NCBI GenBank assembly: GCA_016928975.1
Contig: JAFGJR010000272.1
Coordinates: 1-64,000, forward strand
Direction of reading: 5' to 3'
Length of the DNA: 64,000 bases
DNA from: Sedimentisphaerales bacterium
GTDB taxonomy: Bacteria > Planctomycetota > Phycisphaerae > Sedimentisphaerales > SG8-4
The notes below the pieces were generated by a model. That model saw nothing but the letters and a program-made list of their open reading frames with translations, searched no databases and was not told the DNA's origin. The position numbers and the translations under genes are program-made. Positions 10,401 to 18,046 of the stretch are shown here, piece after piece (position 1 is the stretch's first letter; every line of letters starts with the position of its first letter).

Positions 10401-10918
10401 GCTACGGCACAGCTCTGGAGTTCGATGGTACCGGCGCCCAGTACGTGACGATGGGAACGTTCAATCCCTCCCAGGCGACCGGGCAGCTTACCGTAAGCCT
10501 GTGGGGCAAATGGAACGGGCTCAACGGCCAGTTCCAGGGCCTGATCGCCAAGCGCGACAGCTATCTCGCCAACGACATGATGTGGCACTTCGAGACTCAG
10601 CAAGACACCGGCGTCATCCGGCTGGGTCGCGAAGGGACTGCACAGGTCTCCAGCGAGGCGATGACAGTGGGGCAGTGGGAGCACTGGGCGTTCACGTTCA
10701 ACGGCTCCCAGGCGATCATCTACCGCAACGCCCAGCCCATAGCCAGCGGCGCGTTCTCCTTCGGGACCGATGTCGACGCCGGGCTGTACGTGGGCGCGAC
10801 CTCTCTAACGGACACCGGCGCCGCCAGCAATCCTTTCAATGGCGCGCTGGATGAGATCCGACTGTATAACCGGGCTTTGTCGCCCTTTGAAATCCGCTAC
10901 CTGGCGGGCCAGAGATGA
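7439..10918 (+). CDS. Large secreted mosaic protein (CBM-like, discoidin, LamG modules)
   Basis: 1159 aa. The start at 7439 has AAGAGGAGGA 6 nt upstream and opens a Sec signal (MHKQTLYLACLIVSFGLAAKGQA). Modules in order: a CBM6/malectin-like N-terminal domain (DGIVSMEAEHCDDNF, THYVWVRAYG, about 30-210), a fibronectin-like repeat, a discoidin-like domain (VKATASSMHDATMGPEKTVDG), a second fibronectin-like repeat, a jelly roll starting DDFEAYTNDSPKRVFQTW, an inserted DUF1349/beta-sandwich-like block (DPWAKAGVMIRENL, NGVRFQAR), then a LamG domain (about 950-1159). It is closely related to the proteins at 30 and 10993 but differs in the first module and in the inserted block. No catalytic residues are evident, so glycan binding is inferred. 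Confidence 0.85.
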   Translation: MHKQTLYLACLIVSFGLAAKGQALKPFQQDSGPDGIVSMEAEHCDDNFAPGANKWVEVGPTGGFTGVKGMQCNGAGVIKEGYATAAPGMGYRINFVTTGTHYVWVRAYGATGNDDSCHMGLDREPIATGLWMSGWNGIYAWSNNRSGGQATFEIPSPGTHTVNIWVREDGLIVDKIVVTTNPDYTPEGDGPPESPRGVPANALGPNPASGATDVPRDTILSWKPGPYAAKHDVYFGTDRDAVQNAERTSPSTVLVSLGQDANTYDPPGYLTFGQTYYWRIDEFNAPPDTSMFRGGVWSFTVEPFSYPVTGVKATASSMHDATMGPEKTVDGSGLNANDEHSTIGSDMWLSSGAGAQPTWIQYEFERVSRLDKMWVWNSNQSVESIFGMGIKNATVEYSTDGVAWTPLADVEFIQAPGRDGYIHNTTVDFGGVAAKYVKITARSNWGGPAQYGLSEVRFFSVPVYASQPQPASGKVGVDVDAVLSWRAGREASVHNLYFGTDSQAVADGTALVDVVSEHSYDLGPMDLGLGNVYHWKVDEVNKVETPDVWAGSLWSFSTPEFLVVDDFEAYTNDSPKRVFQTWVDGLGFSPDEYFLNGNPGNDSGAIVGYDPSVGDVMEMTIVHGGMQSVPIEYNNVNSPYYSEAERTWETPQDWTAHGAEILRIFFRGNPLRFEDKAGTITMSAAGADIWYAADEFTFAWKPLTGNATIVAKVESVENTDPWAKAGVMIRENLRPDSRFAAVYATAGNGVRFQARLLNAGSATSDTSVATDEQKVLTAPVWIKLERNGNAFSGFYSTDGAKWTAMSWNPQTITMAGTIYIGLVVTSHATGVGCTGQFSNVSIPGVSGAWQSAEVGIDHLLNDRANLYVSVLDAAGHTATVTHSDPDAVLQDTWQRWDIPLADLQSAGANVAAVKKMCIGVGNRQSPSAGGAGSIFIDDVGVGRPGLADPGKGGLVASYAFENNLDDGSGNDHAGTAVGDPKYVQGPAGYGTALEFDGTGAQYVTMGTFNPSQATGQLTVSLWGKWNGLNGQFQGLIAKRDSYLANDMMWHFETQQDTGVIRLGREGTAQVSSEAMTVGQWEHWAFTFNGSQAIIYRNAQPIASGAFSFGTDVDAGLYVGATSLTDTGAASNPFNGALDEIRLYNRALSPFEIRYLAGQR

Positions 10919-10992
10919 TCGACGTGCAGTCGCAGGAGATTGTCGTAACCAGCACTGCCTCAACATGCTCTTGTTTTTGAAGGAGGATCGTT

Positions 10993-13926
10993 ATGTGGAA
11001 GAAACTCACGTTCTTGGCTTCCGTAGGCCTGTTGCTGGCGACGACCGGCAATGCCGCGCCCATTGTCATCACGACCGCGGACGGCAGAGGTGCGGACACG
11101 TATCTTGCGAACGATGGCCAGGGCGGCAACTATGGCCCGACCACCACGCACGGCGCGGACACGTCACTCAGGTCGTTCCGCCAATACGCCAACACACGCT
11201 CCAAGGCGGCTTTCATCAGGTTTGACCTCGGCGATGCAGCCGGGGACATGAGTGGCGCCATCTTGACATTTGACCTGACCTATCAGAAGGGCGGCGGCGG
11301 AGCCGTCAATGTCTATGGGTTGATAGATGGAGACGGTGATTTCTGGGACGAAGAGACGACCAGCTACAATACAGCTCCAGGTGTGATCCCCAATCCACCG
11401 ACCGCTCTTGGCAACTGTGTTCTCGACACGACCAAGTGGACACTGCTGGGGACAATTACGTCTCCTGCCACCCCCAGCACATATCCGCTCCAGTTCAGTT
11501 CGACTCCAGCCAGTCTTCCGCTGGCAGACTTCCTGGAGGCCGATACGAATAAGCTGGTGACGTTCATCTTTCTTGGCGGCGCCAGTGATGAGGGCGAGGT
11601 CGCCTCAAAAGAGCACGCAACGTACAATCCACCTACTCTGACGTTGCCGAACGCCGGTAAAGGAGCGAGGACTTCAGCGATCTACCGGAGTCCGGCCAAT
11701 GAAGCAAACGATGTGTCTCGGGACGCGGTTCTTAGCTGGACGCCGGGGGCCCTTGCCGCCACACACGATGTGTACCTGGGGACTGACTCTGGAGCCGTGA
11801 CCAGCGGCGACGCCAGCGTACTGGTCGGTCCGGGGCAGGATGCCAACACCTACGATCCGCCGGGCCATCTCGAGTTCGGCCGGACGTATTACTGGCGGGT
11901 CGATGAAGTCAATGGCGCACCCGATTTCACCGTGCATCCGGGCAAGGTATGGAGCTTCACGGTCGAGCCCATGGTCCGCGAGGTCGAGGATATCGTTGCC
12001 ACGGCATCGAGCTCCGAGGCGACAGCGGGACCGGAGAACACGGTCAACGGCTCAGGCCTGGACAGCAACGGCCTGCACTCCACACTGGACAAGGCCATGT
12101 GGCTCAGCGCCAGGGGCGGTCCCGAGCCGGTCTGGATTCAGTGCCAGTTCGACCGAGTCTACAAGCTCCAGGAGATGTGGGTCTGGAACTACAACATGAG
12201 TGTCGAGTCCATTCTTGGCCTCGGGTTCAAGGAGGTCACCGTGGAGTACTCCGTCAACGGCGAGGACGACGATTGGAAGATACTGACCGAAGCCGTGTTT
12301 CTCCAGGGGACATCCGCCGACGGCTACGCGCACAACACCACCGTGGATTTCCAGGGCGTTGGCGCCAAGTACGTCAGGCTCACCGCCAAAAGCAATTACG
12401 GCGCGCCGACGAAGCAGTGTGGCTTGAGTGAAGTGAAGTTTTTCTATATCCCAGCCCACGCGACGATGCCCTCGCCTGCCTCCGGCCAGACCGGCGTGAG
12501 TCCGAACGTCGTCCTGAGCTGGCGGGGGGGCCGCGAGGCAGATTCACACGAAGTCTACTTCAGCGCCGATCAGCAGGCCGTGGTCGGCGGCACTGTCCTT
12601 GCCGGCGCCGTCGATCAATGCAGCTTCGATACTGCCTCGCTGAAGCTGGAGGTCGGCAAGACCTACTACTGGAAGGTCGTCGAGGTCAATCAGACGGCCA
12701 CTCCCGATTCTTGGGAAAGCGACCTGTGGAGCTTCTCCACGCAGGAGTTCATCCCGATTGATGACTTCGAGAGCTACTCGAACGAATCGCCCGACCGGGT
12801 CTTCCAAGCGTGGATCGATGGCTGGGGCTTCTCCGGGGACGCTTTCTTCCCGACCGGCAATCCGGGCAACGGCACCGGCTCGATGGTCGGCTACGACCCT
12901 GAGGCGGGCAGCATCATGGAGCTGGCGGTCATCCACGGCGGCGAGCAGTCCATGCCGGTGGAATACAACAACGTCAACCAGCCGTATTACTCCGAGATCG
13001 AGCGGACCTGGGAGACCTCGCAGAACTGGACGCTCAACGGCGCCGATACGCTGCAAGTCTGGTTCCGGGGTAATCCGGTCCGGTTCGTCCAAACCGCGCC
13101 GAATAGTTTCACGATGGGCGCCGGCGGCGCGGACATCTTCGGCACCTCGGATCAGTTCACGTTCACCTACAAGTCGCTCAACGGTGATGGGTCGATCATT
13201 GCCAAGGTGGAGAGCATCGGGGACACCGATCCGTGGGCGAAGGCCGGCGTCATGATTCGCGAGAGCCTGTCGGCGGACTCGCGATTCGCCGGCGTGTATG
13301 CGACGCCGGGCAACGGCGTGCGGTTCCAGGCCCGGAGCATGACGGCCCTCGACGCCACCAGCGACACGAGCGTCGCGACGACCGAGCAGATCGCCTTGCG
13401 GGCCCCGGTCTGGGTGAAGGTGGAACGCATTGGCACCACATTCAACGGCTACTACTCCACCGACGGCGTCAAGTGGACCGCGATGTCGTGGAATCCCCAG
13501 ACGATCGGCATGGGTGGACAGGTCTACGTCGGCCTGGCAGTGACCAGCCATAACGCCAATGCCGCCACGACCGGCGTGTTCGCGAACGTGGCAACCACCG
13601 GCGGCGCGAGCGGGTCCTGGCAGTTCGCGGAGATCGGGATCGATCACCAGTTGAACGATCGTGACAACCTCTACATGATGTTGAAGGATAGTGCCGGACA
13701 CAGTGCTACGGTGGCCAATGCAGACGCGGACGCCGTGCTGCGGGATACCTGGCAAGCGTGGAACATCCCGCTGGCCGATTTCCGCAACGCCGGAGTGAAT
13801 CCCGCGGCCGTCAAGACGATGTCCATCGGCGTCGGCAACCCCGATAAGCCCGCCGCCAGCGGAAGTGGAAGGATCTATATTGATGACATCGGGTATGGCC
13901 GGTCCGCATCAGCCGGCTCGCAATAG
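10993..13926 (+). CDS. Large secreted mosaic protein (DNRLRE-like and discoidin modules, no LamG)
   Basis: 977 aa with a strong ribosome site (AAGGAGGATC) and a Sec signal (MWKKLTFLASVGLLLATTGNA). A DNRLRE-like module (SKAAFIRFDLGDAAGD, about 25-225) precedes the fibronectin-like, discoidin-like, fibronectin-like, DDFESYSNESPDRVFQAW and DUF1349-like (DPWAKAGVMIRESLSADSRFAGVYA) modules seen in the 7439 protein, often nearly identical. It ends with IYIDDIGYGRSASAGSQ and lacks the LamG domain present in both paralogs. Only 74 bp separate it from the gene upstream, so co-transcription is likely. Confidence 0.85.
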   Translation: MWKKLTFLASVGLLLATTGNAAPIVITTADGRGADTYLANDGQGGNYGPTTTHGADTSLRSFRQYANTRSKAAFIRFDLGDAAGDMSGAILTFDLTYQKGGGGAVNVYGLIDGDGDFWDEETTSYNTAPGVIPNPPTALGNCVLDTTKWTLLGTITSPATPSTYPLQFSSTPASLPLADFLEADTNKLVTFIFLGGASDEGEVASKEHATYNPPTLTLPNAGKGARTSAIYRSPANEANDVSRDAVLSWTPGALAATHDVYLGTDSGAVTSGDASVLVGPGQDANTYDPPGHLEFGRTYYWRVDEVNGAPDFTVHPGKVWSFTVEPMVREVEDIVATASSSEATAGPENTVNGSGLDSNGLHSTLDKAMWLSARGGPEPVWIQCQFDRVYKLQEMWVWNYNMSVESILGLGFKEVTVEYSVNGEDDDWKILTEAVFLQGTSADGYAHNTTVDFQGVGAKYVRLTAKSNYGAPTKQCGLSEVKFFYIPAHATMPSPASGQTGVSPNVVLSWRGGREADSHEVYFSADQQAVVGGTVLAGAVDQCSFDTASLKLEVGKTYYWKVVEVNQTATPDSWESDLWSFSTQEFIPIDDFESYSNESPDRVFQAWIDGWGFSGDAFFPTGNPGNGTGSMVGYDPEAGSIMELAVIHGGEQSMPVEYNNVNQPYYSEIERTWETSQNWTLNGADTLQVWFRGNPVRFVQTAPNSFTMGAGGADIFGTSDQFTFTYKSLNGDGSIIAKVESIGDTDPWAKAGVMIRESLSADSRFAGVYATPGNGVRFQARSMTALDATSDTSVATTEQIALRAPVWVKVERIGTTFNGYYSTDGVKWTAMSWNPQTIGMGGQVYVGLAVTSHNANAATTGVFANVATTGGASGSWQFAEIGIDHQLNDRDNLYMMLKDSAGHSATVANADADAVLRDTWQAWNIPLADFRNAGVNPAAVKTMSIGVGNPDKPAASGSGRIYIDDIGYGRSASAGSQ

Positions 13927-13948
13927 CCGCCCGGTGGCAGATGAAACA

Positions 13949-14036
13949 TCAAAAATCAAAGATCAAAAATCAGAGAGCATCGCGAAGCGATTCCGCAGTT
14001 TTGATTTTTGCATTTTGACCTTTGATCTTCCTTCGG
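13949..14036. repeat. Degenerate inverted A/T-rich spacer repeat
   Basis: Iterated units of the type ATCAAAGATCAAAAATC on the left are mirrored on the right by TTTTGATTTTTGCATTTTGACC, giving a long imperfect inverted repeat around a GC-rich centre. It lies directly 3' of the secreted mosaic gene and resembles the simple iterated spacers at 22573 and 55619. Confidence 0.5.
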
Positions 14037-14080
14037 TCGGGGCTCGTGCCAAAAAGGCTGGCATGAGCCCCGCCTTTTTG
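14037..14080 (+). terminator. Rho-independent terminator
   Basis: A stem GGGGCTCGTGCC paired with GGCATGAGCCCC (one mismatch), 9-nt loop, followed by GCCTTTTTG. It would end transcription of the genes at 7439-13926. The rest of the 13927-14251 gap holds one spacer repeat and one short foldback element. Confidence 0.75.
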
Positions 14081-14089
14081 TTATGGTTG

Positions 14090-14161
14090 GACTTCTGCAG
14101 AATGCACATTGGGCCTATATTCTTCAAGGAAATCCTATCCAATGTGCATTCTGCAAAAGTC
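14090..14161 (+). repeat. Foldback element, copy 1 (short form, 72 bp)
   Basis: Terminal inverted repeats of 23 bp with one mismatch (starting GACTTCTGCAGAATGCACAT) enclose CTATATTCTTCAAGGAAATC. The inner CTATAT-TTCAAGGAAATC block and the CTGCA(A/G)AATG outer block match the two longer copies at 17859 and 25403, so this looks like an internally deleted member. It lies 90 bp upstream of the GH51 gene, in the same orientation relative to that gene as the other copies are to theirs. Confidence 0.7.
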
Positions 14162-14251
14162 TGGACGGACTGAATCGAAACTCGTCACGAGAGCAGGGAT
14201 GGATTCGTTTGTGGATGACACGCCTACTTTCGCGTCATTGGAGACCGCTCA

Positions 14252-16684
14252 ATGAAACGGACTCGCTGTACCTTCACATGGCTCGTCGTATCGTTGATGT
14301 CGCTGATTCTGTCCGCCGTGCCTGTTCCGGCGCAGGAGTCGAACGTACTGCCCAATCCGTCGTTCGAGCAGGGGGGTGACCAGCCCGCCGGCTGGACCCA
14401 ACAGACCTGGGGCGGCCACGGCCAGTTCCTCTACGTCGAGGGTGGTCGCACCGGCGACAGATGCGTCGCGGTTCGGTCGGACAAAGGGGCTGATGCGAGC
14501 TGGTCGGCCAAAGTGGACGTCGAGCCAAACGGCACGTACCGCCTGTCGGGCTGGATTCGCGCTGAAGGTCTCCAGCCTGGCACCGGGCGCGGCGCCCAAC
14601 TGAACGTCCACGAGCTGCAAAGCGGCGCTCGCACGGCCGCCGTGACAGGCACTGCTGGCTGGACCCGCGTCGAGACCCTTGTGCGCACCGGCGACCAGCG
14701 GCAGATCACCGTCAACTGCCTCTTTGGCGGCTGGGGCCAGTCCACCGGACAGGCGTGGTTCGATGACCTCCGCCTGGAGAAGATCGACGTGGCGGGCTTC
14801 GTGCCCGTCGTGACGTTTCACACGGACCATCCGGGCTCCCCGATCAACCCGTTTATCTACGGCCAGTTCGTCGAGCACCTGGGCCGGTGTATCTACGGCG
14901 GCATCTGGGCCGAGATGCTCGAAGACCGCAAGTTCTGCTTCCCGATCACCGCCGACTACAAGCCGTACCGCAGTCTGGTAGACACACGGTTTCCTGTGGT
15001 CGGAGCCTCATCATGGGAGATCCTCGGACCGGCGGAAGCGATCACTATGGTGGACAAGGACCCGTTCGTCGGCCGGCACACGCCTCAGATCCGCTCCGGC
15101 GCAGGCATCCGCCAGCGTGACCTGGGTGTCGTGCACGGCAAGGACTACGTCGGCTACATCTGGCTTGCCGCTGTGAAATCGTCGCCGTCAGTCGACGTCA
15201 CGCTCGCCTGGGGCGATGACCCCAACGCCCGCCAGACGCTTCACATGGATGCCATTCAGCGCAGGTATCGCAAGCACCCGTTTCAGTTCACCGCCGGTGC
15301 GAGCACGGACAAGGCCATGCTTGAGATCCGTGTCGCTCGCGGCACGGCGCTGGTGGGGACAGTCTCCCTCATGCCCGCCGACAACGTTCGCGGCATGCGC
15401 GCGGACACGCTCTCGCTTCTCAGACAACTTGGCGCGACGATGTACCGCTGGCCCGGCGGCAACTTCGTCAGTGGCTACGACTGGCGCGACGGCATCGGAG
15501 ATCGCGACCGTCGCCCGCCCCGCAAGAACCCCGCCTGGACCGGCGTGGAGCACAACGACTTCGGGCTCGACGAGTTCATCGACTTCTGTCACGAGGTGAA
15601 CGCGGAGCCGGTGATCGCGGTGAACACCGGTCTTGGCGACGCGTACTCCGCCGCTCAGCAGGTCGAGTACTGCAACGGCTCGACGCGCACTGTCGGCGGA
15701 AGCTGGCGTGCAAAGAACGGCCATGCGAAGCCATACGGCGTGAACTACTGGTGTGTCGGCAACGAGATGTGGGGCCCCTGGCAGTTGGGCTTCATGCAGT
15801 TGAGCCACTACACCCTCAAGCACAACCAGGTGGCCGAGGCGATGTGGAAGGTCGATCCGTCTCTCCAGTTGATCGGTTCCGGGCAGCTTGGCACGATCAA
15901 TCGCGAGCACGATCCCAGCGAGAAGCGAGGCTGGTCCCGCGGCATGCTCGAACAGTGCGCCGAACACATGAACTATCTCTCGGAGCACTTCTACTGCGGT
16001 CGCAACCGCGACAACCTCGTCGCGCACGTGAACCAGTTGGCCAATGAGATTCGCCAGAAGGTGGAGGGCCACCGCCGGTTGCAGGGGGAGCTGGGCCTGC
16101 TCGACAAGCGTCCCATGCCCATCGCGATGGACGAGTGGAACTACTGGCACCATCCGTACGTGTATGGCGAGCTCGGATGCGCGTACGACCTGTCCGACGC
16201 GCTGGGCGTCGCCGTCGGCCTGCACGAGTACTTCCGCAACAGTGACATGATCCAGATGGCGCACTACGCGCAGACGGTCAACGTCATCGGGTGTATCAAG
16301 ACGACGAAGACGGAGGCATTCTTCTCCTCCACAGCGCTGCCGTTGATGCTCTACCGCCACCACTACGGCTCGATCCCGATCGAGGTCGTGGGCGATCACG
16401 ACGTGCTGTCGCTGGACGTGGCCGCCGCGTGGACCACCGACCGCAAGGCGATCACGATTGGCATCGTGAATCCGAACCGCCAGGCTCACACGCTGGAGCT
16501 CAAGGCGGAGGAGATTGCCCGGGGGACCGCCGGGGCAGCCTGGGTCATTACCGGCGATGATCCTTCCTGGAGCAACGACAGCGGCCGCGAGCAGGTGAAG
16601 ATTGTGGAGCAGCCGGCGCGCTATGAGGGATCGGTACAGGTGGCCCCGCTGGGCATCACCCTCCTGCGGTTCCCGGTTCATTGA
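14252..16684 (+). CDS. Secreted GH51 alpha-L-arabinofuranosidase with N-terminal CBM
   Basis: 810 aa. A Sec signal (MKRTRCTFTWLVVSLMSLILSAVPVPAQ) precedes a CBM4/9-like module (NVLPNPSFEQGGDQPAGW to AWFDDLRLEKI, about 30-180) and a GH51 (beta/alpha)8 barrel beginning INPFIYGQFVEHLGRCIYGG. The acid/base glutamate is in WCVGNEMWGPW (about residue 505) and the nucleophile in AMDEWNYW (about residue 628), both canonical for GH51; RWPGGNFVSGYDWRDGIG is another family hallmark. A C-terminal beta domain ends at the stop. It should release terminal arabinofuranosyl residues from arabinan or arabinoxylan outside the cytoplasm. Its 3' end overlaps the convergent patB-like gene by 7 bp. Confidence 0.93.
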   Translation: MKRTRCTFTWLVVSLMSLILSAVPVPAQESNVLPNPSFEQGGDQPAGWTQQTWGGHGQFLYVEGGRTGDRCVAVRSDKGADASWSAKVDVEPNGTYRLSGWIRAEGLQPGTGRGAQLNVHELQSGARTAAVTGTAGWTRVETLVRTGDQRQITVNCLFGGWGQSTGQAWFDDLRLEKIDVAGFVPVVTFHTDHPGSPINPFIYGQFVEHLGRCIYGGIWAEMLEDRKFCFPITADYKPYRSLVDTRFPVVGASSWEILGPAEAITMVDKDPFVGRHTPQIRSGAGIRQRDLGVVHGKDYVGYIWLAAVKSSPSVDVTLAWGDDPNARQTLHMDAIQRRYRKHPFQFTAGASTDKAMLEIRVARGTALVGTVSLMPADNVRGMRADTLSLLRQLGATMYRWPGGNFVSGYDWRDGIGDRDRRPPRKNPAWTGVEHNDFGLDEFIDFCHEVNAEPVIAVNTGLGDAYSAAQQVEYCNGSTRTVGGSWRAKNGHAKPYGVNYWCVGNEMWGPWQLGFMQLSHYTLKHNQVAEAMWKVDPSLQLIGSGQLGTINREHDPSEKRGWSRGMLEQCAEHMNYLSEHFYCGRNRDNLVAHVNQLANEIRQKVEGHRRLQGELGLLDKRPMPIAMDEWNYWHHPYVYGELGCAYDLSDALGVAVGLHEYFRNSDMIQMAHYAQTVNVIGCIKTTKTEAFFSSTALPLMLYRHHYGSIPIEVVGDHDVLSLDVAAAWTTDRKAITIGIVNPNRQAHTLELKAEEIARGTAGAAWVITGDDPSWSNDSGREQVKIVEQPARYEGSVQVAPLGITLLRFPVH

Positions 16685-17856
16685 GAACGACGACGAAGTG
16701 GGGTGTGGCTCACCGTGTCAAGGGCGTTTCTGAGCCGGCGGAGGCCCTCCAGGAGGGTCTGCCGGGGACAGCCGAAGTTGAGCCGCAAACACCCCGGCCC
16801 GTCGAAGTCGGCGCCGTCGGACAGCGCGACGCCGTGATCCTCGAAGAACCGAGCAGGGTCTTGCACGCCCAGGCCTGTCGCGTCGATCCACGCGAGATAC
16901 GTTGCCTGGACATCATCCATCGTCAAGCCCGTGACCTGCTCGTTGACGAAGTCCTTCACGACGTCCCGGTTGGCTCGCAGGTAGTCGATCAGCGCCAATC
17001 GCCACGGCTCACAGTCGCGGTAGGCGGCCAGGCATGCGGCGTAGCCCAGCGCATTGACGCCTGGGACGATGCCCTCTCGCGCCCGGTTGAACCGGGCGCG
17101 ACGCTCCTCGTTCTCGATGACGGCAACAGCGCAGTGGAGTCCGGGGATGTTGAAGGTCTTGCTTGGAGCCATCAATGTGATGGTGTGGGCGGAGATCTCG
17201 GGACTCAACGTGGCGGCCGGCGTGTGCGGTCCGCCATCGAGTATGAGATCGCAGTGAATCTCGTCGGAACACAGAACGATGTCGTGTTCCACGCAAATCT
17301 CAGCGACGCGCCGGATCTCATCCGCCTCGTACCGCCGGCCGACCGGGTTGTGAGGATTGCATAGAAGCAGGATTCTGGATCGCGAGGAGATCGCCCGTCC
17401 AAGCTCCTCGGTGTCAAAGGTGTACAGATGGCCCTCCCGTCGTAGCGGGACAGTCCTGAGGCTCTTTCTCGACAGCGGCGGGGCGGACAGGAACGGCGGG
17501 TAGATGGGCGTGAACGTCAGTACTTCATCGCCGTCGTCCCCGAACGCCCGGCACACGATGTTCAGTGCCGGCACCACGCCGGGCAGCCAGACGATCCACG
17601 AGGGCTCGATCCTCCACCGATACATCTGCTCCATTCGCGCGACGACCACCTGCATGAGCTCTCGCGGCGGCATTGGATAGCCGAACACCCCATGTTCCAC
17701 CCGCTGGTGCAGCGCCTCCAGGACCGTCGGCGGGGCCTGGAAGTCCATATCGGCCACCCACATCGGGATCACATCGCGACCCCGGTACCGGTCCCACTTA
17801 AGACTATCCGTATTGCGCCGGTCCGTCACGGCGTCAAAGTCAAAGCTCATGCTCAT
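16678..17856 (-). CDS. patB: PatB/MalY-type pyridoxal-phosphate C-S lyase or aminotransferase
   Basis: 392 aa, normal length for the MalY/PatB branch of fold-type I PLP enzymes. Visible motifs are NTDSLKWDRY and VADMDFQAPP near the N-terminus, LLCNPHNPVGR, CSDEIHCDLIL (the cofactor aspartate region) and MAPSKTFNIPG with the Schiff-base lysine. These enzymes usually cleave cystathionine or related cysteine conjugates; some act as aminotransferases. The start codon lies inside the 7-bp target duplication of a foldback element, whose end is 2 bp upstream, and no good ribosome site is visible. Before that insertion the ATG stood 2 nt after the stop of the upstream glycosidase, so the two genes were probably one operon. 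Confidence 0.87.
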   Translation of the reverse strand: MSMSFDFDAVTDRRNTDSLKWDRYRGRDVIPMWVADMDFQAPPTVLEALHQRVEHGVFGYPMPPRELMQVVVARMEQMYRWRIEPSWIVWLPGVVPALNIVCRAFGDDGDEVLTFTPIYPPFLSAPPLSRKSLRTVPLRREGHLYTFDTEELGRAISSRSRILLLCNPHNPVGRRYEADEIRRVAEICVEHDIVLCSDEIHCDLILDGGPHTPAATLSPEISAHTITLMAPSKTFNIPGLHCAVAVIENEERRARFNRAREGIVPGVNALGYAACLAAYRDCEPWRLALIDYLRANRDVVKDFVNEQVTGLTMDDVQATYLAWIDATGLGVQDPARFFEDHGVALSDGADFDGPGCLRLNFGCPRQTLLEGLRRLRNALDTVSHTPLRRRSQ

Positions 17857-17858
17857 AA

Positions 17859-18039
17859 GTGGAGTTCTGCAAAATGGAAGTTAGGCTTACTTTGGGAAGG
17901 AAAAATCGTCATTTTGATTCTTCCTTCCCCAAAACGGCACGTGCCTGGTGCACGATCGGTTACGTCGATTATTCAAGGAAATCCCCAAGCTGATTTCCCT
18001 GAATAACATAAGCCTGACTTCCATTTTGCAGAACTCCAC
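17859..18039 (-). repeat. Foldback element, copy 2 (181 bp) with 7-bp target duplication
   Basis: Terminal inverted repeats of 31 bp with one mismatch (outer end GTGGAGTTCTGCAAAATGG, inner end TAGGCTTA). CTCATAA is directly repeated at 17852-17858 and 18040-18046, flanking the element exactly. The interior contains a second inverted repeat around TTCAAGGAAATC / GATTTCCCTGAA. The reverse complement matches copy 3 (25403) along most of its interior. No open reading frame is present, so it resembles a MITE or foldback transposon. Confidence 0.85.
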
Positions 18040-18046
18040 CTCATAA

